From Dechloromonas denitrificans (GTDB taxonomy: Bacteria > Pseudomonadota > Gammaproteobacteria > Burkholderiales > Rhodocyclaceae): a DNA stretch of 64,000 nucleotides. Below, in pieces: positions 52,344 to 61,204 of this stretch. Both the position numbers and the translations under genes were made by a program. Numbering within the stretch: position 1 is the stretch's first letter; each line of letters starts with the position of its first letter. The stretch covers positions 603,679-667,678 of the forward strand of contig NZ_LODL01000021.1 in assembly GCF_001551835.1 (NCBI RefSeq), in the 5' to 3' direction. The notes below the pieces were generated by a model. The model ran no database searches, had not been told where the DNA came from, and saw only the letters and a program-made list of their open reading frames with translations.

Positions 52344-52370
52344 TAAAGTTTCAGCTAAATTGGTCGTTAT
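52344..52370 (+). promoter_or_regulatory. Candidate sigma-28 promoter of flgMN
   Basis: A perfect -35 TAAAGTTT (52344-52351), 11 bases, then GTCGTTAT (52363-52370), which matches GCCGATAA at 5 of 8 positions. It starts three bases after the flgA stop. FliA control of its own anti-sigma factor is a known feedback in other flagellar systems. Confidence 0.5.
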
Positions 52371-52403
52371 CCGGATTGAGTTCTAAAGTATTGCGAGATC
52401 AAA

Positions 52404-52688
52404 ATGAAAATCGACAGTTCATATATACCTACGACACCGCCCGTAACGCAGCGTCAGACGGCAACCCCTGCCGCCAGCACTGGCTCGGCGCAAGAGGCGG
52501 TCAGCCTCAGCCAACTGGCCGGCAGCCTGCAAAGCAGCGAGAAGCCGCCGGTCAACACGGCAAAAATTCAGGAAATCAAGCAGGCCATCTCCGAGGGGCG
52601 TTTCAAAATCAATCCGGAGGCCATTGCCGACCGGCTGATCGAATCGGCACGCGACCTGGTCAACTCCAGCAGTAAACGTGAAGCCTGA
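52404..52688 (+). CDS. flgM: Anti-sigma-28 factor FlgM
   Basis: A 94-residue inhibitor of FliA that is exported when the hook is finished. The N-terminal half is disordered and Ser/Thr/Pro-rich. The C-terminal sigma-binding helices are recognisable (NTAKIQEIKQAISEGRFKIN, PEAIADRLIESARDL). The stop overlaps the flgN start by one base. Confidence 0.93.
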   Translation: MKIDSSYIPTTPPVTQRQTATPAASTGSAQEAVSLSQLAGSLQSSEKPPVNTAKIQEIKQAISEGRFKINPEAIADRLIESARDLVNSSSKREA

Positions 52689-53152
52689 TGCATAAGCTGG
52701 CCGCGATTGCTGCCCGGGAAACCGCTCAGCTAACCGAGTTCATCGCATTGCTGAAGCTTGAGCAGGATGCGCTGAAACGAGCGGATGCGAGTGCCTTGCC
52801 GGCCATCAGCGAACAAAAGCTCCGCTTGGTCGAAGCGCTGAATGCTATCGAGCAGGAGCGCGGCGTGGCACTTGGCGCCGACGCGGGTGAGAACGCTCGC
52901 TCCGCAATGACGCGCTGGCTTGCCGCCAATCCCGAGCAGAAGGACATCGCATCAAGCTGGAAGCACCTAATGGATTTGGCTCGCGAAGCCAAACAATTGC
53001 ACGAACTCAACGGCCAACTGATCAAGATGCATCTGCATCAAACGGGAGAGTTATTGGCCGTGCTCACCCAGCAATTTCAGAAGAACACGCTGTACGGCAG
53101 CGACGGTCAAACCTCGTCAACTTCAGGCAGCCGTATCGTCGACTCAGCCTGA
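52688..53152 (+). CDS. flgN: FlgK/FlgL export chaperone FlgN
   Basis: A 154-residue helical chaperone for the junction proteins FlgK and FlgL. Helices contain LTEFIALLKLEQDALKRAD and the C-terminal amphipathic QLHELNGQLIKMHLHQTGELL that binds substrate. Position after flgM is diagnostic. It is convergent with motD. Confidence 0.9.
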   Translation: MHKLAAIAARETAQLTEFIALLKLEQDALKRADASALPAISEQKLRLVEALNAIEQERGVALGADAGENARSAMTRWLAANPEQKDIASSWKHLMDLAREAKQLHELNGQLIKMHLHQTGELLAVLTQQFQKNTLYGSDGQTSSTSGSRIVDSA

Positions 53153-53154
53153 GC

Positions 53155-53185
53155 AGGCGGCCTGACAGCAAGGCTTGCGCCGCCT
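53155..53185. terminator. Hairpin between convergent flgN and motD
   Basis: AGGCGGC (53155-53161) pairs with GCCGCCT (53179-53185), with a small GCAA/TTGC stem inside the loop. No long T-tract is present on either side. It may serve both converging transcripts. Confidence 0.35.
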
Positions 53186-53195
53186 TGCCTTAAAC

Positions 53196-53978
53196 TCATC
53201 GATTACTCCGCCCTTCCTGAATCTCCAGTGGCTCTTCCGGGCGATTGGAGTCGATCAGAATGCTGACCCGTCGATTGCGGGCGCGCCCCTCGGTCGTCAC
53301 ATTGGTTTCGACAGGACGCGTCTCGCCATAGCCGATAGCGGTCAACCTCTCTGCTCCCACACCACCATCATTGAACAGACGTAATACGGTGGTCGCCCGC
53401 ATCGCAGACAATTCCCAATTCGATGGAAATTGCGGGGTTGCAATCGGTACATTATCGGTATGACCCTCAATGGTGATCGGAAAATCAGAGACAGCCAAGA
53501 CCTGCGCAATGGCCAGCATGGCATTGATTGATGCCGGCTGCAGCTTGGCCTGACCAGCCGGGAACAAAATGCTATCGTTGATTTCAATCGTGACGCCCCT
53601 ACTGGTTTCGAGCAATCGAACCTTCCCCTGCGCCACCAGCGGCTGCAAGGCTTTCATGAGTTTGCCGGCAACGTTTTTCATTTTTTGGCGCTGCTCCAGC
53701 TTTTTCTGATCAGGCAGCTTGTCCGGCTTGGCGAGTGGCCGCGGCGGGATCGGTGGCATCCCTTGAATTACAGCAATCGGTGGCCCTTCGGGTTGGCCCG
53801 TCACATTCCGGAAAGCATTGGTCAGCGAATTGGAAAGCACCTTGTACTTGCCCTCGTTAACTGACGAAATGGCGTACATCACGACAAAAAAGGCAAAAAG
53901 CAGCGTGATGAAATCGGCGTAGGAAACGAGCCAGCGTTCGTGGTTCTCGTGCTCCTCCTCACGACGCTTGCGAGCCAT
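53196..53978 (-). CDS. motD: Flagellar stator protein MotD (MotB family)
   Basis: A 260-residue stator protein. A short cytoplasmic basic N-terminus precedes one TM helix (SYADFITLLFAFFVVMYAI) containing the conserved proton-binding Asp (position about 22). A Pro-rich plug/linker follows, and then a periplasmic OmpA-like peptidoglycan-binding domain (ITIEGHTDNVPIATPQFPSNWELSAMRA in outline). Linkage to fliA and motC is typical of the MotCD pair in Pseudomonas-like clusters. MotCD usually acts alongside a separate MotAB, not in this window. Confidence 0.92.
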   Translation of the reverse strand: MARKRREEEHENHERWLVSYADFITLLFAFFVVMYAISSVNEGKYKVLSNSLTNAFRNVTGQPEGPPIAVIQGMPPIPPRPLAKPDKLPDQKKLEQRQKMKNVAGKLMKALQPLVAQGKVRLLETSRGVTIEINDSILFPAGQAKLQPASINAMLAIAQVLAVSDFPITIEGHTDNVPIATPQFPSNWELSAMRATTVLRLFNDGGVGAERLTAIGYGETRPVETNVTTEGRARNRRVSILIDSNRPEEPLEIQEGRSNR

Positions 53979-54718
53979 TACAGTAGATAACCCTTGAGGC
54001 GGCTTTCAATGATGCGCGGATTGTCACCAACTGCGATGCCGACCAGGCCATCGATCAGCATCTCCCTGGAGGCAACCATACGCATGATGTAATACTTCAG
54101 CTTGCCGGCAATCGGCAGATAGATCAGGTTGGCCAAACCAACACCATAGATCGTCGCAACGAATGCAACGGCGATACCTGACCCAAGTTTGGTCGGATCC
54201 GAGAGATTTTCCATCACGTGAATCAAGCCCATGACCGCCCCCAGAATACCGATCGTTGGCGAGTACCCCCCCGCCGACTCCCAGATCTTGGCTGATTGCC
54301 GCCACTCGTCCTCAAAGGTGTTGATTTCGACCTCAAGCAGTTCACGAATGCGCTCAGGATCGGCGCCATCAACCAGCAACTGCAGTCCCTTCTTAGTGAA
54401 TTGATCCTTGATGCCCGGAATATGGTTCTCCAGCGCCAGCAGACCTTCACGGCGAGATAGCTGACTCCAGTTGAGAATCTGGTCAATCATGCGTTTCTGT
54501 TCAATCACCGGGGGCGCCCACACCCACTTGGCCATCCACATGCCGCGCTTGAAAATATGCAGCGGACTTTGCAGCAGCACCGCACCCAGCGTGCCGCCAC
54601 AGACAATCAGCAAGGCGGTTGGCTGCACCAGAGAGCTGACATGACCACCTTCCAGCACCTGGCCACCGACAATAGCGACCATACCGATGGCCAGACCGGC
54701 CAAACTGATCTTATCCAC
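53978..54718 (-). CDS. motC: Flagellar stator protein MotC (MotA family)
   Basis: A 246-residue stator protein with four TM segments (ISLAGLAIGMVAIVGGQVL; two near the end around SPTIGILGAVMGLIHVM and AVAFVATIYGVGLANLIYLP) and the cytoplasmic loop with charged residues that act on FliG. I chose GTG 54718, preceded by AGGAG, which overlaps the fliA stop by 8 bases and gives MDKISLAG; the longer frame would run into fliA. Confidence 0.93.
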   Translation of the reverse strand: MDKISLAGLAIGMVAIVGGQVLEGGHVSSLVQPTALLIVCGGTLGAVLLQSPLHIFKRGMWMAKWVWAPPVIEQKRMIDQILNWSQLSRREGLLALENHIPGIKDQFTKKGLQLLVDGADPERIRELLEVEINTFEDEWRQSAKIWESAGGYSPTIGILGAVMGLIHVMENLSDPTKLGSGIAVAFVATIYGVGLANLIYLPIAGKLKYYIMRMVASREMLIDGLVGIAVGDNPRIIESRLKGYLL

Positions 54719-55463
54719 CGGTTTTCTCCTTGCCCCGCTTCTTGGCGAGCGGTGCATCACCAACCAACTGACTGCGCAGACGCGCTATTGCCTGACTGTG
54801 CAACTGGCAGACACGGGACTCGGTAACCCCCATTACTTCGCCGATTTCCCGCAAATTAAGTTCCTGCTCGTAATACAGGGCCATCATCAACTTTTCCCGC
54901 TCGGGCAAGCGACCAATCGCCTTGACCAGCAACTCCTTGACGTTCTTGTCCTCGAATATGTTTGCCGGGTCCGCACTATTGTCGGTGAAATGGCGCTCGA
55001 GAAAATCCTCGTCGCCATCACCGCCAAAATCATCGAAATAGACCAGTTGATGTCCGCGCGCATCGTGCAGGGTTTTCTGGTAATCGGCCAGCGATATGCC
55101 AAGCGTCTCAGCCAGTTCGCTCTCGGACGGCGCCCGGCCATGCTCATGCTCCAACTGATTGATCGCCGCCTCAATCCGGCGCAACTCGCGGCGCAGATTA
55201 CGCGGCAACCAATCATTTTCCCGCAGGCCGTCAAGCATCGCACCACGAATGCGTTGGGTCGCATAGGTCTCGAATTGAGCACCAAAACCGGTCTCGTACC
55301 GGTCCATCGCATCCAGCAAACCGAGCATGCCGTTCTGAACAAGGTCTTCGAACTGAACGCTGGCCGGCAAGCGGGCCATCAAATGGTAGGCGATGCGTTT
55401 CACCAGCGGCACGAAGCGCTGAACCAACTGTTCCTTGTCAGGCTGCCCGGCAGCGGTATACAT
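54711..55463 (-). CDS. fliA: Flagellar sigma factor FliA (sigma-28)
   Basis: A 250-residue sigma-70-family factor with region 2 (LVQRFVPLVKRIAYHLMARL, ATQRIRGAMLDGLREND), region 3 (SELAETLGISLADYQKTL) and region 4 (ELNLREIGEVMGVTESRVCQLHSQA) all present. It transcribes late genes; the sites before fliC, flgK and flgM are candidates. FlgM (52404-52688) is its inhibitor. The ATG overlaps the flhG stop by one base. Confidence 0.96.
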   Translation of the reverse strand: MYTAAGQPDKEQLVQRFVPLVKRIAYHLMARLPASVQFEDLVQNGMLGLLDAMDRYETGFGAQFETYATQRIRGAMLDGLRENDWLPRNLRRELRRIEAAINQLEHEHGRAPSESELAETLGISLADYQKTLHDARGHQLVYFDDFGGDGDEDFLERHFTDNSADPANIFEDKNVKELLVKAIGRLPEREKLMMALYYEQELNLREIGEVMGVTESRVCQLHSQAIARLRSQLVGDAPLAKKRGKEKTGG

Positions 55464-56350
55464 CAGGCTCGGAGTACGTTCGGGGTTATGCGTTGGCTCA
55501 AGTGTAGCAGTTGCTGCATGAATTGCTCGACACCACCCACCTCGCTATCGCTGCGCTGCCAATAGAGCAGATCGGAAGCAATATCACGGAAGGCATGCGC
55601 CGACGGAGAGTCAGGGGCTTGGACAAGAACCGGCCGACACAACTGAGCCGACTGACGCAGCGATTCATCCAGCGGAATGGCACCGGCGTAGTCGAGGCGG
55701 GCAACCCCCCGCTGCGCAGCGACTTGGGCGATGTTCTCGTAAATTGAACGGGCGTCGGGCTGGCTACGAACCTTGTTTACCAGGATCCGGAAGTGCTTAC
55801 GGGCAAACGCATGACTGACTTTTTTGATCAGCGAATAGGCTTCGGTAATTGACGCACCGCTCCCGGACAGGACGACGACCGCCTCCTGGGAGGCCAGACC
55901 AAAAGGCGAGAAGCCATGCGGATGTGCCATGCTGGCATCAACCAGGATAACATCGACCGGTCGCTCCAGGCCCGACATGGCATCCAGCAAGGTCTGCTGC
56001 TGCGCTAGCGAGAGGCGCCCGAGCGTCCTGACTGCCTTGGCCGCCGGCAAGATTCGCAAGCCGCTCATCGGTTGCAACAGGACTTGCGGCAGGTCAAGCT
56101 CGCGCTGCACCACGTTCAACAAGTCGTAGCGCGCCAGCAAGCCGAATGTCGAGGCAATATCGTCACGCGAGCTATGCTCGTCGATGATCAAGACCTCTTT
56201 GCCCAGGCGAGCAAGCGCCACGCCAATATTGGCGACCGCAACACTACGCCCGACACCTTCACAGCCCGCGACGAAAGTGACGACCTGCAACTGCCCGCCA
56301 CCAAGGAGACGACGCAAGCCTGCCGCCTGATCCACCCGAAAATCAGCCAC
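55463..56350 (-). CDS. flhG: FlhG/FleN-type protein with altered ATPase site
   Basis: A 295-residue MinD-like protein at the FlhG (FleN) position, which in polar flagellates limits flagellar number and stimulates FlhF. The N-terminal FlhF-activating motif DQAAGLRRL (7-15) is intact. The P-loop is strongly altered: GCEGVGRS, with Cys30 where the signature Lys is expected and Arg35 in place of the catalytic Lys. Walker A' is D57-E-H, not DxD. The start GTG 56350 has GGAG upstream and overlaps the flhF stop by 8 bases. Confidence 0.9.
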   Translation of the reverse strand: MADFRVDQAAGLRRLLGGGQLQVVTFVAGCEGVGRSVAVANIGVALARLGKEVLIIDEHSSRDDIASTFGLLARYDLLNVVQRELDLPQVLLQPMSGLRILPAAKAVRTLGRLSLAQQQTLLDAMSGLERPVDVILVDASMAHPHGFSPFGLASQEAVVVLSGSGASITEAYSLIKKVSHAFARKHFRILVNKVRSQPDARSIYENIAQVAAQRGVARLDYAGAIPLDESLRQSAQLCRPVLVQAPDSPSAHAFRDIASDLLYWQRSDSEVGGVEQFMQQLLHLSQRITPNVLRA

Positions 56351-57812
56351 GGCGCGCTCCAGCCGCAATCATGCCGGCATTGGCCATCATCAAGCCAGGT
56401 TCGACACCATCGTATTTGTGCGGCGAACTTTCCGGCACGTCCTTGAAAGCACGGTGCAACAAATAGCCGCGGTTCGGCAAATGCAGATCTTCCGGCACAC
56501 GCTGCCCATTTGAAACATAGTGCAGCCGCAAGCCATGGCGCATGATGACGTCGAGCGGCGTCGCCAGACTGGCGGCCTCGTCGATTTTGGTCAGGATGCA
56601 GCCGGCGAGGTTATCCCCTTCGTAAGCCCGCACCACATCATCCAAGGTATCGCCGCGCGACGTCGAGGAAAGCAGCAGCAGGCGCTGAACATCACAGCCG
56701 GCGAGCATGTCGGTCAGTTCCGGAACCAGTTTGTCCCTCTGGCTCATCCCCATGGTGTCGATCAGCACCATATGCTTATGCTGAAGTTCGACCAGGGTCT
56801 GACGAAGCTCGGCGGCGTCCTTGACCAGATAAACCGAAACCCCGAGGATACGACCGTAGATCCGTAGTTGCTCGTGCGCGCCAATCCGGTAGCCATCAGT
56901 AGTGACCAGCGCAACCTTGCTCGGACCGTGGCGCAGAACACAGCGGGCAGCAAGCTTGGCCGTCGTGGTGGTCTTGCCGACACCGGTCGGGCCAACCAGG
57001 GCATAAATCCCGCCACGATCAACGATGTCGCTTTCGTTACCTATCGTAAACAACGAGCGGTCTGCCGCCCCCTTGACCCAGGCCATCGCCTGCAGGCCAT
57101 CCATCTCCATCGGCAAATCCGCCAGCAGGTCGCGGGAAAACTGTGGTGAAAAGCCGGCGTCCAGCATCTGGCGCAAGACATCCGTCTTCACCGGCTCGGA
57201 ACGCGCCGCCTCGCCCCAGGCAAAGCCGGCCAGATGTTGCTCGACAATCTTGCGCAGGGAGCGAATTTCGTCCATCACTTCCATCGGCACTACGTCTGCC
57301 TCGGTCCGGCGCGGCGGCGGGCCGGCTTGCGTCTGGATGCGCGGCGCCGGCGATGGCGCTGGCTTTTGTACCGGCGGCGGCGTGAATCCTGCGGTCGACT
57401 GTTGTGGACGCCCCATTTCCAGATTACGCAACGCCCCCGTTCGGGGAATAGCGGCATTCACAGTCGCAACCGGACGCGGCGCGGCGGCCGGCGCGACCGG
57501 CCGTGCCGCCATCGGGGCCGGTTGCGTCTGAACGCGCGGCGGCACACCTTGAGCCGCCTGAGCGCGGGCCGAACTCAGGGAAACCCGGTAATCGTCATCG
57601 ATTTCGGCAATCGCTGGTCGTCGGTCCGGTGGCGTCGTATCGGCCACCTGAGTCGGAACGATCATCGCCATATCGCGCGCGGCGACGGCCATGATCTCAA
57701 CCCCGCCAGGAATTCCGCGATTGGACAAAATGATCGCATCGTTACCGAGCGTTTCCTTCACTTTCCTCAAGGCATCCCTTGCATTGGCGGCGATGAATTT
57801 TCTGACGTTCAT
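56343..57812 (-). CDS. flhF: Signal-recognition-type GTPase FlhF
   Basis: A 489-residue SRP-family GTPase that marks the pole for flagellar assembly. It has a basic N-terminal domain (NVRKFIAANARDALRKVKE), a long Pro/Ala-rich linker (about 90-170), and the NG domain with GPTGVGKTTTTAKLA (G1), VTTDGYRIGAHEQL and IDTMGMSQRD. Its partner FlhG is next, and flhA is upstream with a four-base overlap. It makes polar placement of the flagellum likely. Confidence 0.95.
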   Translation of the reverse strand: MNVRKFIAANARDALRKVKETLGNDAIILSNRGIPGGVEIMAVAARDMAMIVPTQVADTTPPDRRPAIAEIDDDYRVSLSSARAQAAQGVPPRVQTQPAPMAARPVAPAAAPRPVATVNAAIPRTGALRNLEMGRPQQSTAGFTPPPVQKPAPSPAPRIQTQAGPPPRRTEADVVPMEVMDEIRSLRKIVEQHLAGFAWGEAARSEPVKTDVLRQMLDAGFSPQFSRDLLADLPMEMDGLQAMAWVKGAADRSLFTIGNESDIVDRGGIYALVGPTGVGKTTTTAKLAARCVLRHGPSKVALVTTDGYRIGAHEQLRIYGRILGVSVYLVKDAAELRQTLVELQHKHMVLIDTMGMSQRDKLVPELTDMLAGCDVQRLLLLSSTSRGDTLDDVVRAYEGDNLAGCILTKIDEAASLATPLDVIMRHGLRLHYVSNGQRVPEDLHLPNRGYLLHRAFKDVPESSPHKYDGVEPGLMMANAGMIAAGARRG

Positions 57813-59893
57813 GTTCTACCTCCGATTATCGAGGTGACCTTGATAATTCGTGTTTCTGGAACTTCGTTATGGGCCAGCACCTTCAACTGAGGCACGGTGC
57901 GGCGCAGGAAGCGGGAGAGCAGCAGACGCAGACTGGCAGGCACGAGCAATACTGCCGGCAGACCAAGCGTTGCCTGACGCTCGGAAGCGGCGGCGGTTTC
58001 ACGGACCAGGGTATCGGCCAGGCCCGGCTCAAAACTTGTATTTCCCGTACCACCGGCCACGGCTTGCGCCAGCAAGCGCTCCAGCGCCGGATCGAGGGAC
58101 ATCACCTGCATTTCGCCAGTACCCGGGAACAGTTGTTGCACGATGGCTCGACCGAGTGCGTTGCGAACCTGGGTGATCAATTCATCAGCATTCTGGGTAC
58201 GGGTCGCGTGATCGGCGACTGTTTCGATGATGGTCCGCATATCGCGGATATGCACACCTTCGTCGAGCAACCCCTGGAGGACCTTTTGCAGAGTGCCCAG
58301 CGGCAACACCTTGGGAACCAGGTCCTCGACCAGTTTGGGCATTTCCTTGGCCAAGTGTTCGAGCAACTGCTGAACCTCCTGACGACCGAGCAATTCGGAA
58401 GCATGGGTCAGAATCAGGTGATTGAGATGGGTGGCCACCACAGTGGACGCATCAACCACGGTATATCCGTAGGCCTGAGCTTGGTCGCGCTGACTGGCAT
58501 CGACCCAGGTTGCCGGCAAGCCAAAGGCTGGATCGGTGGTCGTTGTACCATTCAGCGTGCCGGCAACGCGCCCGGGATTGATGGCAAGAAACTGGCCGGC
58601 ATAGGCCTCACCGGCACCGACCTCGACGCCCTTAAGGAGTATCCGGTAGGCATTCGGCTTCAATTCGAGGTTGTCGCGGATATGGACCGGCGAGACGAGG
58701 AAGCCCACTTCCTGCGCGAATTTCTTGCGAATCCCGCGGATGCGACGCAACAACTCGCCATCCTGCGACTTATCGACCAAGGGAATCAGGCGGTAACCGA
58801 CTTCCAGACCCAGCACATCCAGCGGCGCAACATCGTTCCATGTCGCCTCGACGGTTTCCACAACTGGTGCTGGCGCAACCTTGACCGGGGTTTCGACGAT
58901 CAGTTTTTCCTTCTCCAGCATCTTCCAGGCAAACCAGCCAAGCATCGAGGCCAGCGCCAGGAAAACCAGATTCGGCATCCCCGGAATCAGGCCGAGAAAA
59001 CCGACGATTCCGGCCGTAATCGCAATAGCCCGGCCATTCTTGAACATCTGCCCCACTACCTGCTGACCGATATCGCGATCGTCAGAGACACGGGTCACCA
59101 CCATACCTGCGGCGATCGAGATGATCAGCCCCGGAATCTGCGCCACCAGACCATCGCCGATGGTCAGCAGGGTGTAATTCTTGGCCGCCAAGGCGAATTC
59201 CATGTTGTGCTGAACAACACCAACCACCAGACCACCAACCACGTTCAAGAGCATGATGACGATACCGGCCACCGCATCACCACGCACGAATTTCGAGGCA
59301 CCATCCATCGAGCCAAAAAACTCGGCCTCACGGGCGATATCTGAACGACGCTTGCGGGCATCCTCTTCGCCGATCAGGCCGGCATTCAAATCCGCGTCGA
59401 TCGCCATCTGCTTGCCCGGCATCGCATCGAGCGTGAAGCGCGCCGACACCTCGGCAACCCGCCCGGCACCTTTGGTAATCACGACAAAATTGATGACCGT
59501 CAGAATCAGAAACACCATGATACCGACCGCAAAATTGCCGCCGACCAGGAAGTGGCCAAAGGCTTCGATAACCTTGCCCGCCGCATCCGGCCCGGTATGC
59601 CCCTGCAACATGACGATCCGCGTCGAGGCCACATTCAGTGAAAGACGAAGCAGCGTGGTGACCAGCAGCACTGTCGGGAAAACGGAGAAATCCAGGGTTT
59701 TCTGGGTGTTCACGGCAACCAGCAGGACCAGCACCGAAATGGCAATATTGAACGTGAACAGCAAATCCAGTGCAAATGCCGGCAATGGCAGAACCATCAT
59801 GGCCAGAATCATCAGGATCAGCACTGGCGCGGCCAGTTGCGTCACATTGAGACGACCAAACAGATTCTGCATCCGGAGCGAAGCGCCAGCCAT
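57809..59893 (-). CDS. flhA: Flagellar export-gate protein FlhA
   Basis: A 694-residue export gate. The N-terminal half has about eight TM helices with the conserved FHIPEP-type cytoplasmic loop (RFTLDAMPGKQMAIDADLNAG). The C-terminal cytoplasmic domain binds FliI-FliJ and export chaperones. It forms a nonameric ring and uses the proton gradient. It starts one base after the flhB stop and overlaps flhF by four bases. Confidence 0.97.
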   Translation of the reverse strand: MAGASLRMQNLFGRLNVTQLAAPVLILMILAMMVLPLPAFALDLLFTFNIAISVLVLLVAVNTQKTLDFSVFPTVLLVTTLLRLSLNVASTRIVMLQGHTGPDAAGKVIEAFGHFLVGGNFAVGIMVFLILTVINFVVITKGAGRVAEVSARFTLDAMPGKQMAIDADLNAGLIGEEDARKRRSDIAREAEFFGSMDGASKFVRGDAVAGIVIMLLNVVGGLVVGVVQHNMEFALAAKNYTLLTIGDGLVAQIPGLIISIAAGMVVTRVSDDRDIGQQVVGQMFKNGRAIAITAGIVGFLGLIPGMPNLVFLALASMLGWFAWKMLEKEKLIVETPVKVAPAPVVETVEATWNDVAPLDVLGLEVGYRLIPLVDKSQDGELLRRIRGIRKKFAQEVGFLVSPVHIRDNLELKPNAYRILLKGVEVGAGEAYAGQFLAINPGRVAGTLNGTTTTDPAFGLPATWVDASQRDQAQAYGYTVVDASTVVATHLNHLILTHASELLGRQEVQQLLEHLAKEMPKLVEDLVPKVLPLGTLQKVLQGLLDEGVHIRDMRTIIETVADHATRTQNADELITQVRNALGRAIVQQLFPGTGEMQVMSLDPALERLLAQAVAGGTGNTSFEPGLADTLVRETAAASERQATLGLPAVLLVPASLRLLLSRFLRRTVPQLKVLAHNEVPETRIIKVTSIIGGRT

Positions 59894-61027
59894 TTAGCTC
59901 GCCTCCGGCACAAGTTCAGGCGGCACCGGCAAATTGCTCGGCTGAACCGGATAGGCACCACCAACCTGACGCCAGTTGGCAAGCTGGTAGATATAAGCAA
60001 GAACCTCCGCAACTGCGTTATACAGGGCGGAGGGTATTTCGGCATCCAGTTCGGCGTGCTTGTATAACGCTCGCGCCAAGGGCGGCGCCTCCAGGAGAGG
60101 CACCGCGTGTTCCGCGCCAACCTCTCTTATCTTAAGCGCGATCGCTCCCTGCCCCTTGGCCACCACTTTGGGAGCGGTCATTCCGGCCTGGTAGGACAAG
60201 GCCACTGCAAAATGTGTCGGATTGGTGACGATCACGCTGGCCTGCGGCACCGCAGCCATCATCCGCTTGCGAGCAGCCTGCATCTGAAGGCTGCGGATGC
60301 GTCCCTTGACATGCGGATCACCCATCATTTCCTTCATTTCCTGCTTGACCTCTTCCTTGGTCATCTTCAATTTGTGGAAGTGTTGCCAAAGCTGAAATGG
60401 CACGTCAGCGGCGACAACCAGAACAAGTGCCGCAACCAGTATCAGGAAGGAATAGCTGATCAGATTGCCGGCATGCGCCAAGCCCGCGTCCAGAGGTTGC
60501 GCGAGCAAGCCGAAAATCTCGTCCCGCTCTTTCCAGATCAGCATGGCGGCAATTCCTCCAACCAAAGTTGCCTTGAGTACAGCCTTGCCAAGCTCCATCA
60601 GACTGTTCCAAGAGAACATGCGCCCCAAACCCGTCAGCGGGCTTAGCCGAGCCAGGTCAGGAACCAGCGCCTTGACTGAAAACACCCATGCGTTAAGGAA
60701 GAAGGGCGGAAGTATCGCGGCCAGCAGCAACAGGGCTAATAAAGGAGAAAAAACGAGCACCGCATCCAACGAAAGATCAGCCAGTCGCGGCAGCATCAAT
60801 GCCGGCTCATGCATATGGCGCACTTCCATGGTCAGACCTTTGCGGGCCATCGCGATGACACCCTCAGTCAACCACCCCCCCATCATCCAGAATGTGGCGG
60901 CTGCGACCATCAAAACCAGAAACGTGCCAAGTTCACGGGAATGGGGCACCTGCCCCTGCTCGCGGGCCTGCTCGATTCGCCTACCACTAGGCTCTTCTGT
61001 TTTATCGAGGTCGCTCTCTTCCGCCAT
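59894..61027 (-). CDS. flhB: Flagellar export switch protein FlhB
   Basis: A 377-residue export-gate protein with four TM helices and a cytoplasmic domain. The autocleavage motif NPTH is at residues 269-272 (VTNPTHFAVAL). The C-terminal tail is Pro-rich. After hook completion, FliK acts on the cleaved C-terminal fragment to switch substrates. A stand-alone homologue of this fragment is encoded at 26138-26431. It begins a seven-gene leftward operon ending with motD. Confidence 0.96.
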   Translation of the reverse strand: MAEESDLDKTEEPSGRRIEQAREQGQVPHSRELGTFLVLMVAAATFWMMGGWLTEGVIAMARKGLTMEVRHMHEPALMLPRLADLSLDAVLVFSPLLALLLLAAILPPFFLNAWVFSVKALVPDLARLSPLTGLGRMFSWNSLMELGKAVLKATLVGGIAAMLIWKERDEIFGLLAQPLDAGLAHAGNLISYSFLILVAALVLVVAADVPFQLWQHFHKLKMTKEEVKQEMKEMMGDPHVKGRIRSLQMQAARKRMMAAVPQASVIVTNPTHFAVALSYQAGMTAPKVVAKGQGAIALKIREVGAEHAVPLLEAPPLARALYKHAELDAEIPSALYNAVAEVLAYIYQLANWRQVGGAYPVQPSNLPVPPELVPEAS

Positions 61028-61053
61028 AGCCGTCTTTGGGTGTAGGTGCGGCT

Positions 61054-61059
61054 ATTATA
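61054..61059 (-). promoter_or_regulatory. Candidate -10 box for the flhB operon
   Basis: On the minus strand a perfect TATAAT lies 27 bases before the flhB ATG. At 17 bases spacing the -35 position reads TATTTA, a weak match. No GG-N10-GC sigma-54 site is present in the 177-base gap (61028-61204), so a housekeeping promoter is favoured for the operon that carries fliA. Confidence 0.4.
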
Positions 61060-61150
61060 GGAAAAACCAAGGAAATTAAATAGGTACGGGTGTTTATTTA
61101 GCTTGTTTCTCAAATGCCACCCGCAAGCGCATGACAACAGAGTAAACATT

Positions 61151-61180
61151 TAAAAACAAAAGAGGGGGCAAGCCCCCTCT
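61151..61180 (-). terminator. Intrinsic terminator after cheA
   Basis: The 8-bp stem AGAGGGGG/CCCCCTCT with a 4-base loop (61161-61180) is followed on the minus strand by TTTGTTTTTA. It lies 25 bases after the cheA stop and separates the che genes from the flhB operon. Confidence 0.85.
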
Positions 61181-61204
61181 CAAGTGGTTGACCGAAAACG
61201 GGAA

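Noticed and set aside
57869..59344. Rightward ORF of 491 residues opposite flhA
   Set aside because: It is a shadow frame with His/Gln-rich composition; the leftward frame is unmistakable FlhA.
61161..61180. Hairpin read as a rightward terminator
   Set aside because: The T-tract is present only on the minus strand and no rightward gene ends here; it belongs to cheA.
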